A stretch of 64,000 bases of DNA from Maribacter sedimenticola (GCF_900188415.1 NZ_FZNV01000001.1:957501-1021500); one strand, 5' to 3'. Shown: positions 24,987-34,649, numbered from the stretch's first letter. Program-made: numbers and translations. The notes: generated by a model from the letters alone, not told the origin.

Positions 24987-26294
24987 ATGTTTAACCACCT
25001 GTTTCAAAAGCAACTAATAGATCCCGCTAAAAGTCCCGTTTTTTATGGGTATGTTATTCTTGTAATAGGGACCATTGGTATTTATTGCAGTATACCCGGG
25101 CAGACTATTGGTGTTTCTGTTTTTACCGATCCGGTTAAAGATGCCTTGGGCCTATCTAGAAATCAGTTTAGTAATGCCTATATGATAGGTACCATTGTTA
25201 GCTCTTTGGTCATTGGTAGGGCAGGAGTATGGTTTGATGTTTATGGCGCGCGCTATGTAGCTTTTTTTGCGGCTCTTACATTAGGGTTGACCCTATTTTT
25301 ATGCTCATGGTCAGCGTCCATGAGTACGTATATTAAGGAGTTGTTATCCGTTGATACCTGGGTTGTGCCGTTTGTATTGATGACTATATTATTTTTTATG
25401 TTACGCTTTGCCGGTCAAGGTGTATTGACAATGGCATCCAGGAATGTAATAATGATCTGGTTCGATAAAAATAGGGGTAAAGTCAATTCTTTTAGTAGCG
25501 TTGCCCTTTCTTTTGGTTTTTCGTCTTCACCCTTATGGATCAATGGTTTGATCGAAGGTTATGGATGGTCGCAAACTTGGCAGTTTTTGGCCATAGGATT
25601 ATTGTTCTTTAGCATATTGATATTCCTTTTTTATAAAATATCACCAGAAAAACATGGTTTGCTGCCCGATGGTGTCAATCATTTAAATACGCAAGAGCAA
25701 CGGAAAACTACCGTACCCAAACAATTTACGTTAGAGGAAGCCAAAAAAGAGCGTGCCTTTTGGATGTACGGACTTACCTTGGCCTTTAATAGTTTTTTTA
25801 TCACGGGCCTTACTTTTCATATTGTTTCCATTTTTAACTTACAAGGATTTGTAAAGGAAGATGCCATTGCAATTTTCTTGCCCGGCTCTGTTGTAGCGGT
25901 AACCGTTTCTACTTTGTTTAACTTTTTAAGTGATTATTTACCCTTAAAATTATACCTCTATTTAATGTTATTGGGCGGTATTTTGGCCTCATTGGGGTTT
26001 TTATTGTTATCTACTCCGGTTGGTGTACCTATGCTAATTGCTGGCTTTGGCACACTTGGTGGTTTTTTTGCGGTATTGAATGCAGTAGCTTGGCCTCGTT
26101 TCTTTGGTAGGACACATTTAGGGAGTATAACAGGTAAAATTATGAGTTTTTTGATATTGGCAAGTGCATTGGCACCAAGCGTGTTCAGTTTTTGTCTTTC
26201 TACTTTTGGCTCTTACAAAATGGTCGGCTTTTTAGGATTGGCCTTTTTGCTTTTTTTGGCCATTGGCTCAATTAAGGCTAATAATCCTCAATAA
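24987..26294 (+). CDS. MFS transporter
   Basis: A 435-residue major facilitator protein with about 12 hydrophobic segments split by a central loop (around 225-250, charged and rich in Lys/Glu). The motif-A-like loop between helices 2 and 3 is GRAGVWFDVYGAR. The general look is that of the monocarboxylate/oxalate-formate antiporter branch, but the substrate is unknown. The start ATG at 24987 gives a short cytoplasmic N-terminus. The gap of 187 nt to the next gene suggests it is separate from the signalling operon. Confidence 0.83.
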   Translation: MFNHLFQKQLIDPAKSPVFYGYVILVIGTIGIYCSIPGQTIGVSVFTDPVKDALGLSRNQFSNAYMIGTIVSSLVIGRAGVWFDVYGARYVAFFAALTLGLTLFLCSWSASMSTYIKELLSVDTWVVPFVLMTILFFMLRFAGQGVLTMASRNVIMIWFDKNRGKVNSFSSVALSFGFSSSPLWINGLIEGYGWSQTWQFLAIGLLFFSILIFLFYKISPEKHGLLPDGVNHLNTQEQRKTTVPKQFTLEEAKKERAFWMYGLTLAFNSFFITGLTFHIVSIFNLQGFVKEDAIAIFLPGSVVAVTVSTLFNFLSDYLPLKLYLYLMLLGGILASLGFLLLSTPVGVPMLIAGFGTLGGFFAVLNAVAWPRFFGRTHLGSITGKIMSFLILASALAPSVFSFCLSTFGSYKMVGFLGLAFLLFLAIGSIKANNPQ

Positions 26295-26481
26295 CTTTTT
26301 GTTTAAAGCATTCTTCAAATAATTGAACCTATAGGCATAATAGGTATTTCTTCAATGAATATAGGCATTGAACAGTTAGGGTATTACAACATCTTTTGTA
26401 CTATATTAGTATTTTGTTGTAGGAAAAGGTGAGCGCGATAGAATTGAACCAATTTTCAGTTAAAATTTTAAAAGGTTAAAT

Positions 26482-26961
26482 ATGAATGAAATAATAGCTT
26501 TTTTACAGCAACTTTTTGACACATCTGATTGGCCGCCAAGATGGGTGTGTGGTAAATGGAGCGATTTTCATGGATGGCTGTACGTAGGTAGTGATGTAGC
26601 CATTTGGTTGGCTTACTTTATTATTCCTGTCGTAATAATTTGGTTTGTCCAAAAAAGACCCAAAGTGCCTTTTTTACCTGTTTTTTGGCTTTTTGCCGCT
26701 TTTATAATTTTATGTGGCGCCACTCATATTCTAGATGCAATAATCTTCTGGTGGCCAGCATATAGGTTAAGTGCTTTGGTACGGTTCTTAACGGCAATAA
26801 TAAGTTTTGCGACCGTATTTGCTTTGATCCGTGATTTGCCCAAATTGTTGGATGCGAAAGCACCAAATTCGGTAGATGATTTTGAAAATTCAAGATTAAG
26901 ATTGGAATTGGAAGAAAAGGATGCTGAAATATCTCAGTTGAAAAAACAACTGAAAATATAG
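26482..26961 (+). CDS. Stand-alone ethylene-receptor-like (ETR1) membrane sensor domain
   Basis: A 159-residue protein with three membrane helices that closely resemble the N-terminal ethylene-binding domain of plant ETR1 and cyanobacterial SynEtr1. Residues known to matter in ETR1 are all present at identical spacing with a +13 offset: D38 (D25), A44 (A31), Y45 (Y32), I48 (I35), I75 (I62), C78 (C65) and H82 (H69). C78 and H82 are the copper ligands, in the sequence LCGATH. The protein ends in a short coiled-coil-like tail (about 133-159) and has no kinase, PAS or GAF domain. The histidine kinase starts 9 nt downstream. Copper/ethylene sensing is inferred. Confidence 0.88.
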   Translation: MNEIIAFLQQLFDTSDWPPRWVCGKWSDFHGWLYVGSDVAIWLAYFIIPVVIIWFVQKRPKVPFLPVFWLFAAFIILCGATHILDAIIFWWPAYRLSALVRFLTAIISFATVFALIRDLPKLLDAKAPNSVDDFENSRLRLELEEKDAEISQLKKQLKI

Positions 26962-26970
26962 GTTTCGTTT

Positions 26971-28470
26971 ATGGCCGATCAAAAAGCAACGCCTTTATAT
27001 GTTAAGAATGTCATATTGTTTTCAATTGCGTTCTTAATTGCGGCAATAATTTACATTATAGATATTAATGTGCCTTCCAGCATTGCTATTGGGGCCATTT
27101 ATAGTTTGGTTATATTATACAGTTGGATACTTCCCACAAAAAACATATCTATTTATATAGGAATATTATGTACTATATTGATAATTCTGGGTATGACGGA
27201 AAAATCAACATCTTTGCCTCAAGGAAGTCTAGAAGGGGTCAATACATTTATAGCCATAATCGTAGTTTGGGTATGTGTTACCTTGGTATCTGCGGCAAAA
27301 AGTGGTTATGCAGGTTTGGAAAAAGTATTGTTGCTATTGGAGAAGAAGGTATTTGAGAGGACCAGGGCATTGTTAAAGAGCCAGAAGGAACTAGAGGTCA
27401 GTGAACGTATCTATAGCTCCTTATATGAAAACTCTAATGAGATGCTGGCTAGTATTAAAAACAATAATGAAGTAATTCGTTGTAACGAAACCCTTGCAAA
27501 TAAATTAGGGTACTCCAAAGATGAAATTTTAGGAAGGTCCATAGAGTTTTTGCACCATAAAGATAGTTTGGCCAACTTAAAGAATATCCTTGAGGGTTTT
27601 AGTAAAGGAAAAAGTATTAAAAATGCGGAGCTTAGGTTAAAAACAAATTTAGGTAAGCCCATAGATGTAATTTTAAATGTCTCTTCATCAAAGGAGAATG
27701 ATGGTGCCATAGCCTTTAAGCGATTTAGTTGGACCGATATTACTGAACTCAAGAGAATTGAAAATGAACGGATTGCCTATGCGGAAAAGCTTGAGGCTAA
27801 AAACAAGGAACTGGAACAGTTTGCATTCATAGCTTCACATGACCTACAGGAACCCTTACGTACGGTTACCAGTTTTTCTGAGCTACTATCAAATGAATAT
27901 AGGACTCAATTTGACGAGACAGGAAAGGATAGCTTAAATTTTATTTTGGAAGCTACCGGAAGAATGCAGAATTTGGTCAAGGCATTGTTGGATTATAGCA
28001 GAATTGGAAAAGATGCAGAAATGCAACAAGTTAATTTTATAGAAATAATAGAAGATCTAAAAAAAGACTTAAGTTTAAAAATAACGGAAACCAATACACT
28101 CATTGAATATGATGTTGTGGATGTTGCGGTAATGGGATATAAAGATGAGGTACGCCAACTTTTTTTAAATCTTATTTTGAATGCCATAAAGTTTGGTAAA
28201 AAAGAAGTGAGTCCTATTATAAAGATAAGCTCCTTTAAAAAAGAAAATGAAATACAGTTTTGTATAGCGGATAACGGTATTGGTATTTCCAAGGACCACC
28301 AACATAAAATTTTTAAAATATTCAAAAGATTGCACTCACGAAATGAATACGATGGTACGGGTATTGGCCTGGCCCATTGCCAAAAGATTATTGACTTGCA
28401 TGGAGGCAAAATTTGGGTAGAATCTTCCTTGGGACAAGGAAGTAAATTTTTCTTTACACTTAAAACATAA
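26971..28470 (+). CDS. Membrane sensor histidine kinase with PAS domain
   Basis: A 499-residue hybrid-free kinase. Residues 1-108 hold about four membrane helices. A coiled-coil linker (about 115-145) and a PAS domain (about 145-262) follow. The HisKA dimerisation domain carries the H-box FIASHDLQEPLRT with phospho-acceptor H290. The HATPase domain contains the N-box NLILNAIKFGKK and G-boxes DNGIGIS and GTGIGLAHCQKI. The short periplasmic loops leave little room for a ligand domain of its own. Position between the ETR1-like protein (9 nt) and the response regulator (5 nt) suggests the ETR1-like subunit supplies the input. Confidence 0.92.
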   Translation: MADQKATPLYVKNVILFSIAFLIAAIIYIIDINVPSSIAIGAIYSLVILYSWILPTKNISIYIGILCTILIILGMTEKSTSLPQGSLEGVNTFIAIIVVWVCVTLVSAAKSGYAGLEKVLLLLEKKVFERTRALLKSQKELEVSERIYSSLYENSNEMLASIKNNNEVIRCNETLANKLGYSKDEILGRSIEFLHHKDSLANLKNILEGFSKGKSIKNAELRLKTNLGKPIDVILNVSSSKENDGAIAFKRFSWTDITELKRIENERIAYAEKLEAKNKELEQFAFIASHDLQEPLRTVTSFSELLSNEYRTQFDETGKDSLNFILEATGRMQNLVKALLDYSRIGKDAEMQQVNFIEIIEDLKKDLSLKITETNTLIEYDVVDVAVMGYKDEVRQLFLNLILNAIKFGKKEVSPIIKISSFKKENEIQFCIADNGIGISKDHQHKIFKIFKRLHSRNEYDGTGIGLAHCQKIIDLHGGKIWVESSLGQGSKFFFTLKT

Positions 28471-28475
28471 CCATT

Positions 28476-28901
28476 ATGATACCTTTAAAAAAGAAACTAA
28501 GCTGCATTTTGCTGATAGATGATGACCATGCTACCAACTATATCCATAAACGCGTAATCGACAAGGCAAAGATTACCGAGAAAATTGTTGATTTGGAAAG
28601 TGGATATGATGCCTTAAAGTATTTGGAGCAAACGGATTTTGACGCATATCCAAGACCAGATATTATATTTCTTGACATTAACATGCCCGGCATGGATGGA
28701 TGGGAGTTTTTGGAAGGTTATGAGAAGTTAAGCCCTGAGCATAGAAGTAAGATAGTATTGGTAATGCTGACCACATCCTTAAACCCAGATGATAAAAATA
28801 AATCAGATTCCATTTCAACGATTGACGGATTTAAAAATAAACCGTTGACCTATCAAATTCTTCAGGATATTATAGATGAATACTTTGCCGATCATAAATA
28901 A
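28476..28901 (+). CDS. Single-domain response regulator (Rcp1-like)
   Basis: A 141-residue receiver domain without an output domain. The acidic pocket is LLIDDDHA (residues 13-19), the phospho-acceptor is D67 in FLDINMPGMDGW, the switch Thr is in MLTTS, and the conserved Lys is in KNKPLT. It resembles Rcp1-type regulators that pair with phytochrome-like and bacterial sensor kinases. The start lies 5 nt after the kinase stop, so it is the cognate partner. The downstream target is unknown: it may act by protein contact or as a phosphorelay carrier. Confidence 0.92.
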   Translation: MIPLKKKLSCILLIDDDHATNYIHKRVIDKAKITEKIVDLESGYDALKYLEQTDFDAYPRPDIIFLDINMPGMDGWEFLEGYEKLSPEHRSKIVLVMLTTSLNPDDKNKSDSISTIDGFKNKPLTYQILQDIIDEYFADHK

Positions 28902-29041
28902 ATTAGGCTAAAGTTTAAAATCATGGAGTGCGTATGTCCCAACACCGCATATTAGCCAATGGCGGCATGTTAAATTAAGAATCAATTTTATAACGTTATT
29001 TAATACAGGGTAAACCGCTTATCTTTACATAAAACAATCTT

Positions 29042-29803
29042 ATGGATTTAAATTTGGCAGTATTGATAGATGGTGATAATATACCATCTGCATATGTAAA
29101 GGAAATGATGGAGGAAATTGCCAAATATGGTAATCCAACCATAAAAAGGATTTATGGGGATTGGACCAATCCGCGTTTGGGAAAATGGAAAAACGTGCTA
29201 CTTGAAAATGCTATTACCCCGATCCAGCAATATGGATATACCCAAGGTAAGAACGCAACGGATTCGGCCATGATTATAGATGCCATGGATATTTTGTATT
29301 CAGGTAAGGTCAATGGTTTTTGTATTGTTAGTAGTGATAGTGATTTTACCCGTTTGGCAACAAGGTTAAGAGAGGCCGGTATGCAGGTATTTGGTATTGG
29401 CGAGCGTAAAACGCCTAATCCGTTTATTGTTGCTTGTGACAAGTTTATTTATATAGAAATATTGAAGAGTAGAACAGAGGAAGAGTCTATAGATACCAAA
29501 AACGAAACCCCGGCTACTAAAAATACGGTAGATAAGATTACGCCAAAAGCACTACGTTTTATAGCAACCACCATAGATGATGTCGCTGACGATGATGGGT
29601 GGGCCTTTTTAGGTGATGTAGGTAGTTTGCTGCAAAAAAAGCAACCCAATTTTGACTCTAGAAACTATGGTTTTCAAAAGTTGACCCCATTGATCAACTC
29701 CATTCCTCATTTTGAAATTGAACGCAGGGAAGATTCTAAAGGACGTAAAAAACTTATTTACGTAAAGATTAAGGAAAAAAAAGCCCCTAAGTCTAAAAAA
29801 TAA
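29042..29803 (+). CDS. NYN-domain putative RNase with C-terminal LOTUS (OST-HTH) domain
   Basis: A 253-residue protein. Residues 1-150 form a NYN (PIN-like) nuclease domain with the acidic set D10, D12 (VLIDGDN), D74 (NATDSA), D99 and D101 (SSDSDF), which would bind metal. Residues about 170-250 form an OST-HTH/LOTUS domain (ALRFIATTIDDVADDDGWAF, then FDSRNYGFQKLTPLI), which binds RNA or G4 structures in other systems. The pair is known as LabA/DUF88-type proteins. RNA cleavage or RNA-linked regulation is inferred. It is monocistronic by spacing (140 nt before, 86 nt after). Confidence 0.87.
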   Translation: MDLNLAVLIDGDNIPSAYVKEMMEEIAKYGNPTIKRIYGDWTNPRLGKWKNVLLENAITPIQQYGYTQGKNATDSAMIIDAMDILYSGKVNGFCIVSSDSDFTRLATRLREAGMQVFGIGERKTPNPFIVACDKFIYIEILKSRTEEESIDTKNETPATKNTVDKITPKALRFIATTIDDVADDDGWAFLGDVGSLLQKKQPNFDSRNYGFQKLTPLINSIPHFEIERREDSKGRKKLIYVKIKEKKAPKSKK

Positions 29804-29889
29804 CCGCTCCTAGCATCCGTATAGCGTCTTATAAAGCAATTGGTACATAAAATATTATGTTAAAACATACGTTTTAAGAACATAATTGA

Positions 29890-30342
29890 ATGTTGAATCC
29901 AATGCTTATATCGCACACTGTAATTAAAATTATCATTTTTCTTCAAGTTATACTTCTTGCTCCATCTGTAATGAATGATAGTTTAAATTTAAAAAACGAA
30001 GATAAAATTGTAGCTGCCGGCAAGCATTCACCGGACAGTGCTTTGGGAGTTTGGCGCTTTTCATTTGGTAACGAAAATATCAGTGAAGTATATAAGGACG
30101 GCGTATTGTTCGTAACCAAACAAAATGGTAACTATGATGTTGCCATGAAATTTAAAAATGGGGTTTTAACTGGTCAAGATGTTGAAATCAATGAGAACGC
30201 CATCAAATTTAATGTCAATATTGATGGGCTTGAACGAGTTTCATTTGTACTTCTTTTGGATGGCAATCGTATAGTTGGGGAAAGTTATTCCGCAAAAGGC
30301 GCTAGCAAGATTTATGGTAAACGCCAAGTACCTGTGCGTTAA
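29890..30342 (+). CDS. Hypothetical exported protein
   Basis: A 150-residue protein not recognised. The N-terminal 25 residues are hydrophobic (IKIIIFLQVILLAPS), probably a signal peptide. The remainder is beta-rich with a repetitive YKDGVLFVTKQNGNYDV type pattern, reminiscent of small lipocalin-like periplasmic domains. No catalytic motif is apparent. The next gene begins about 98 nt downstream and a shared transcript is possible. Confidence 0.6.
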   Translation: MLNPMLISHTVIKIIIFLQVILLAPSVMNDSLNLKNEDKIVAAGKHSPDSALGVWRFSFGNENISEVYKDGVLFVTKQNGNYDVAMKFKNGVLTGQDVEINENAIKFNVNIDGLERVSFVLLLDGNRIVGESYSAKGASKIYGKRQVPVR

Positions 30343-30440
30343 AGATTTAAATCTTTTTTAAAATTTCCTTAGTTTTCAATATTATTTTGACATCTTTAAA
30401 TGATGTTAACTATATTGTTGTTCAACTAAACTTCCCAATT

Positions 30441-32069
30441 TTGAAAAAACTTATTCTTCTTCTTCTATTCGTTGTGATATCCGGATGTGAACATTTTAAA
30501 GAGAAGGTAGACCTTATCATCGTAAATGCCAATGTGTATTTGGTTGATGAAAATTTTGGTAAAGCCCAAGCCTTTGCGGTTCATGATGGTAAATTTTTGG
30601 CTGTGGGCACTAATGATGAAATTAGGGATATATATACCTCTGATCAACTGATCGATGCGGATGGCAGAACAATTACACCGGGACTTATTGATGCACATTG
30701 CCATTTTTATGGTTTAGGGCTAAATCAGCAGGTGGTGAATCTAGTGGGGACCACAAGTTTTGATGAAGTATTACAAAAAGTCAGGGCATTCCATAACGCA
30801 AATCCTAAATCATTTTTAAGGGGCAGGGGATGGGACCAAAATGATTGGGAGGAAAAGAAATTTCCTACCAAAGCGGAATTGGATACCATTTTTCCCGATA
30901 TACCTGTTGTTTTGGAACGGGTAGATGGTCATGCCTATTTGGTAAACCAAAAAGCGTTGGACATGGCCGGTATAGACTGGAGTACAAAGGTAGATGGCGG
31001 GGAAATTCAAAAAAAATGGAAAGATGGCTTTTCCGGTATTACCGGAGTTCTTATTGATAATCCTATGTTGCTTATAGATAGTATTATGCCTTTGCCGACC
31101 AAACAGGAAAAAATAAAAGCATTAAAGGATGCCGAACGAATTTGTTTGAATCATGGACTCACTACGGTAAACGATGCCGGTATAGATAGGGAAACAATAG
31201 AATTGATCGATAGTTTACAACAGGCCGGTGATTTGTCCATCAGAATATATGCCATGGTTAGCAATAACAAGGAAGATGTTGATTATTTTATCAATAAAGG
31301 ACCTGTAAAGACCGATCTGTTGAACGTCCGTTCCGTAAAAGTCTACGGAGATGGAGCTTTGGGTTCTAGGGGTGCGGCATTAAAACAACCATATAGCGAT
31401 TTGCCCGCACACTATGGTGCTATGGTAACCTCTGTAGAGGAATTAAATCGTTTGGCCAATAAATTGGCAATTTCAGAATACCAAATGAATACCCATGCTA
31501 TTGGTGATTCAGCAAATATTGCGGTTTTACGGGCCTATAAAAAAGTATTGGAAGGAACTACCGACAGAAGATGGAAAATAGAACATGCCCAAGTGTTGGA
31601 AACAACGGATTTTGACCTTTTTAAAGAAGGTATAATTCCTTCGGTACAGCCAACACATGCTACGAGCGATATGTATTGGGTAGAAGACAGATTGGGCGAT
31701 CGTGTTAAAGGTGCCTATGCCTATAAGACCCTTTTGAATAAGGCGGGCATGGTTGCCTTAGGGACTGATTTCCCTGTCGAGGATGTGAGTCCGTTTTTGA
31801 CCTTTTACGCAGCAGTAGGTAGAAGGGATACCAGTGGTTACCCAGAAGATGGTTTTCATATGGAAGAAGCGTTGACCAGGGAAGAAGCTTTAAAGGGCAT
31901 GACCATCTGGGCGGCATACTCCAATTTTGAAGAGAACGAAAAGGGAAGTATTGAGCCCGGTAAATTTGCGGACTTTGTCATTTATAGTGAAGATTTAATG
32001 ACGGCCCCATTAGAAAATATACCCAATATTCGTGCGGAGCAGACTTTCGTAAACGGTATAGTCCGTTAA
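30441..32069 (+). CDS. Lipoprotein amidohydrolase (amidohydrolase-3, YtcJ-like)
   Basis: About 542 residues. The TTG at 30441 gives a clean lipoprotein signal (KKLILLLLFVVISGC, lipidated Cys16); a TTG at 30387 would add an 18-residue extension that breaks the signal. The metal centre is marked by DAHCHF (H86, H88), then HAIGDSAN, IEHAQ and GTDFPVEDV. This matches the amidohydrolase-3/YtcJ family, whose members hydrolyse N-formyl or amide substrates. The precise substrate is unknown. The enzyme would face the periplasm. A bidirectional terminator separates it from the convergent DUF2911 gene. Confidence 0.88.
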   Translation: MKKLILLLLFVVISGCEHFKEKVDLIIVNANVYLVDENFGKAQAFAVHDGKFLAVGTNDEIRDIYTSDQLIDADGRTITPGLIDAHCHFYGLGLNQQVVNLVGTTSFDEVLQKVRAFHNANPKSFLRGRGWDQNDWEEKKFPTKAELDTIFPDIPVVLERVDGHAYLVNQKALDMAGIDWSTKVDGGEIQKKWKDGFSGITGVLIDNPMLLIDSIMPLPTKQEKIKALKDAERICLNHGLTTVNDAGIDRETIELIDSLQQAGDLSIRIYAMVSNNKEDVDYFINKGPVKTDLLNVRSVKVYGDGALGSRGAALKQPYSDLPAHYGAMVTSVEELNRLANKLAISEYQMNTHAIGDSANIAVLRAYKKVLEGTTDRRWKIEHAQVLETTDFDLFKEGIIPSVQPTHATSDMYWVEDRLGDRVKGAYAYKTLLNKAGMVALGTDFPVEDVSPFLTFYAAVGRRDTSGYPEDGFHMEEALTREEALKGMTIWAAYSNFEENEKGSIEPGKFADFVIYSEDLMTAPLENIPNIRAEQTFVNGIVR

Positions 32070-32076
32070 AGAAATA

Positions 32077-32107
32077 AAAACCCCGGTTAAAACTTTAACC
32101 GGGGTTT
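32077..32107. terminator. Bidirectional terminator between convergent genes
   Basis: Arms ccccggttaaa (32081-32091) and tttaaccgggg (32094-32104), preceded by an A-run and followed by a short T-run, between genes ending at 32069 and 32131. Confidence 0.85.
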
Positions 32108-32130
32108 CTAAATAGTATGGATAATTTACT

Positions 32131-32670
32131 TTAAAGCATAATAGGTACGGCTACCCTGGTTTTATCCCAACCCATTACCATATGGGCACCACCTTCAACC
32201 TCTTTAAAGGCAATTGAAAATTCCTCTATTGAAGAGGTGTCGCTACCATTTGGAACTTTAATACGGGCAACATCTGCACTTTCATCATAAAAATAAGAAC
32301 CCCATTGATTTAATTTTTTGTTCAAAATTACGGTCCATTCCTTTTCACCTGGCATGGTGAACAAGGCGTAAGTCCCGGCTTTAATGTCCTTTCCGCCAAA
32401 GTTTACATCCTTATAGAATGTAATTTCAGGGGCTTCATTGGCACCGGTTCTCCATACTTTATTGGCAGGAGCAAGTTCTGCCATAGAACGGCCTTTTAAT
32501 TGTGGTCTACTGTAAATAATACGTACAGCTTTATCCGCTACTTTGTAATCAGTAGGAAAAGCGGCCATGTCCATAGGACTTTTGTCCATTCCTGAAAAAT
32601 CTTGCGCCGTAGCTACCGTTGTTAGTAGAAGCGCAAACATTGAAGTTGCTAGTAAAGTTAGTTTTTTCAT
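32131..32670 (-). CDS. Exported DUF2911 domain protein
   Basis: A 179-residue protein with a signal peptide (MKKLTLLATSM to TATAQ) and a single DUF2911 domain, recognised by IIYSRPQLKGR, VWRTGANEAPEITF, GTYALFTMPG and WTVILNK. This family is abundant in Bacteroidota; it is probably periplasmic. No biochemical function is established. Confidence 0.92.
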   Translation of the reverse strand: MKKLTLLATSMFALLLTTVATAQDFSGMDKSPMDMAAFPTDYKVADKAVRIIYSRPQLKGRSMAELAPANKVWRTGANEAPEITFYKDVNFGGKDIKAGTYALFTMPGEKEWTVILNKKLNQWGSYFYDESADVARIKVPNGSDTSSIEEFSIAFKEVEGGAHMVMGWDKTRVAVPIML

Positions 32671-32911
32671 AATTCTATTTGTTTTAAGTGGCCTAAAATT
32701 AAGGAGATTCCACTAGTTTGAATAGTATAAGGAGGTTAAATTTTTATTATTACAATATTGAATGAAGTGGCAAGTTTTTTGTAAGCTTTTATTTTAATCA
32801 TAAGTAAAAATAGAATTTATTGTTTTAAATTGTAAGTATATATGTCTTATCTGTTTGTTATGTGAAAGTATAAATAGATATTTGTATTCGAAATGTTATA
32901 ATAATCAGATT

Positions 32912-34576
32912 ATGTGTGGAATAGTATGTGCATTTGATGTTAAGGAAAGTACTGAAGTACTTAGGCCTCAACTATTGGAAATGTCAAAGAAAATAAGACA
33001 TAGAGGTCCGGATTGGAGTGGAATCTATGCAGATGATAAGGCAATATTGGCGCATGAGCGTTTAGCCATTGTAGATCCGGCTTCGGGTAAGCAACCATTA
33101 TTGAGTCCAAACGGTAAATTGATACTGGCCGCAAATGGCGAAATTTATAACCATAGGGAATTACGTAAGCAATTTGAAGGTACCTATGATTTTAAGACCG
33201 AGTCTGATTGTGAGGTTATTTTGGCTCTGTATCAGGAAAAGGGTGTCGATTTTATTGATGAAATGAACGGTATTTTTGGATTTACCATTTATGATGCCGA
33301 AAAAGATGAATATTTCGTTGCCCGTGATCATATGGGGATTATTCCTTTGTACATGGGTTGGGACAAGAACGGTACGTTTTATGTTGCCTCTGAGTTAAAA
33401 GCCCTAGAAGGTACATGTACAAAAATAGAACTTTTTCCTCCGGGACATTATTTACATAGTTCTGACGGGGAATTAAAAAGATGGTATAAAAGGGATTGGA
33501 TGGAGTATGATGCGGTTAAGGAAAACGAAACCAGCATTCAAAAAATAAAAGAAGCCCTTGAAGCTGCGGTGCACAGGCAATTAATGTCAGATGTTCCCTA
33601 TGGCGTATTGTTGTCAGGAGGTCTTGATTCTTCCGTTACTTCCGCCATTGCCAAGAAATATGCTCAAAAGCGTGTGGAAAGTGGAGATACAACAGATGCT
33701 TGGTATCCACAATTGCACTCATTTTCCGTAGGTTTGGAAGGTTCTCCAGATTTGGCTGCTGCCCAAAAGGTTGCGGACCATATTGGTACCGTACACCATG
33801 AGATAAAGTTTACCATACAAGAAGGGTTGGATGCCATTAAAGATGTGGTATACAACTTGGAAACATATGATATTACCACCATACGTGCTTCTACACCAAT
33901 GTACTTAATGGCGCGTGTCATTAAATCTATGGGTATAAAAATGGTATTGTCCGGTGAAGGTGCAGATGAATTGTTTGGGGGTTACCTATACTTTCATAAA
34001 GCACCCAACGCACAGGAGTTTCATGAAGAGACTGTACGTAAGTTAAGCAAATTGCATATGTATGACTGTTTAAGGGCCAACAAATCCTTGGCGTCTTGGG
34101 GTATTGAAGGTAGGGTGCCGTTCTTGGACAAAGAATTTATGGATGTGGCCATGAGCATTAATCCACAGGATAAAATGATCAATGGGGAACGTATGGAGAA
34201 ATGGGTGGTACGTAAAGCCTTTGAAGATATGCTGCCGGAAAGTGTGGCATGGAGACAAAAGGAACAATTCTCTGACGGAGTAGGGTATAGTTGGATTGAT
34301 ACGCTGAAAGAAGTGGTAAACCAAGAGGTGAGCGATGAGCAATTGGCCAATGCCAAATTCAGGTTTCCATTACAAACGCCTACATCAAAAGAGGAGTTTT
34401 ACTACCGTTCAATTTTTGAAGAGCATTTTCCGTCGGATGCAGCGGCACTTTGTGTTCCTCAGGAAGCTTCCGTGGCTTGTAGTACCCAAATTGCTTTAGA
34501 ATGGGATGAGGCATTTAAAAATATGAACGATCCATCTGGAAGGGCGGTCGCCAATGTACATACAGATGCGTACTAA
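32912..34576 (+). CDS. asnB: Asparagine synthetase B (glutamine-hydrolysing)
   Basis: A 554-residue enzyme, the same length as E. coli AsnB. The ATG at 32912 exposes the catalytic Cys2 (MCGIVCAF) after methionine removal; the frame runs upstream from a 5' ATG that would hide it. The N-terminal class II glutaminase domain (RHRGPDWSG, NGEIYNH) releases ammonia. The C-terminal synthetase domain has the PP-loop SGGLDSS and GEGADELFGGY. It makes asparagine from aspartate, glutamine and ATP in the cytoplasm. It is monocistronic: 241 nt of upstream sequence and a terminator just downstream. Confidence 0.96.
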   Translation: MCGIVCAFDVKESTEVLRPQLLEMSKKIRHRGPDWSGIYADDKAILAHERLAIVDPASGKQPLLSPNGKLILAANGEIYNHRELRKQFEGTYDFKTESDCEVILALYQEKGVDFIDEMNGIFGFTIYDAEKDEYFVARDHMGIIPLYMGWDKNGTFYVASELKALEGTCTKIELFPPGHYLHSSDGELKRWYKRDWMEYDAVKENETSIQKIKEALEAAVHRQLMSDVPYGVLLSGGLDSSVTSAIAKKYAQKRVESGDTTDAWYPQLHSFSVGLEGSPDLAAAQKVADHIGTVHHEIKFTIQEGLDAIKDVVYNLETYDITTIRASTPMYLMARVIKSMGIKMVLSGEGADELFGGYLYFHKAPNAQEFHEETVRKLSKLHMYDCLRANKSLASWGIEGRVPFLDKEFMDVAMSINPQDKMINGERMEKWVVRKAFEDMLPESVAWRQKEQFSDGVGYSWIDTLKEVVNQEVSDEQLANAKFRFPLQTPTSKEEFYYRSIFEEHFPSDAAALCVPQEASVACSTQIALEWDEAFKNMNDPSGRAVANVHTDAY

Positions 34577-34596
34577 TAAATTAATGATTAGCTGAT

Positions 34597-34633
34597 AAAA
34601 AAAGCCCGGCCAATATATTTGGACGGGCTTTTA
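34597..34633 (+). terminator. Terminator after asnB
   Basis: aaaagcccg and cgggctttt (about 34600-34608 and 34624-34632) with two more pairs across a mismatch, followed by T-rich sequence. It may also serve the convergent csbD-like gene. Confidence 0.75.
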
Positions 34634-34649
34634 ATTTAATCCTACCACA

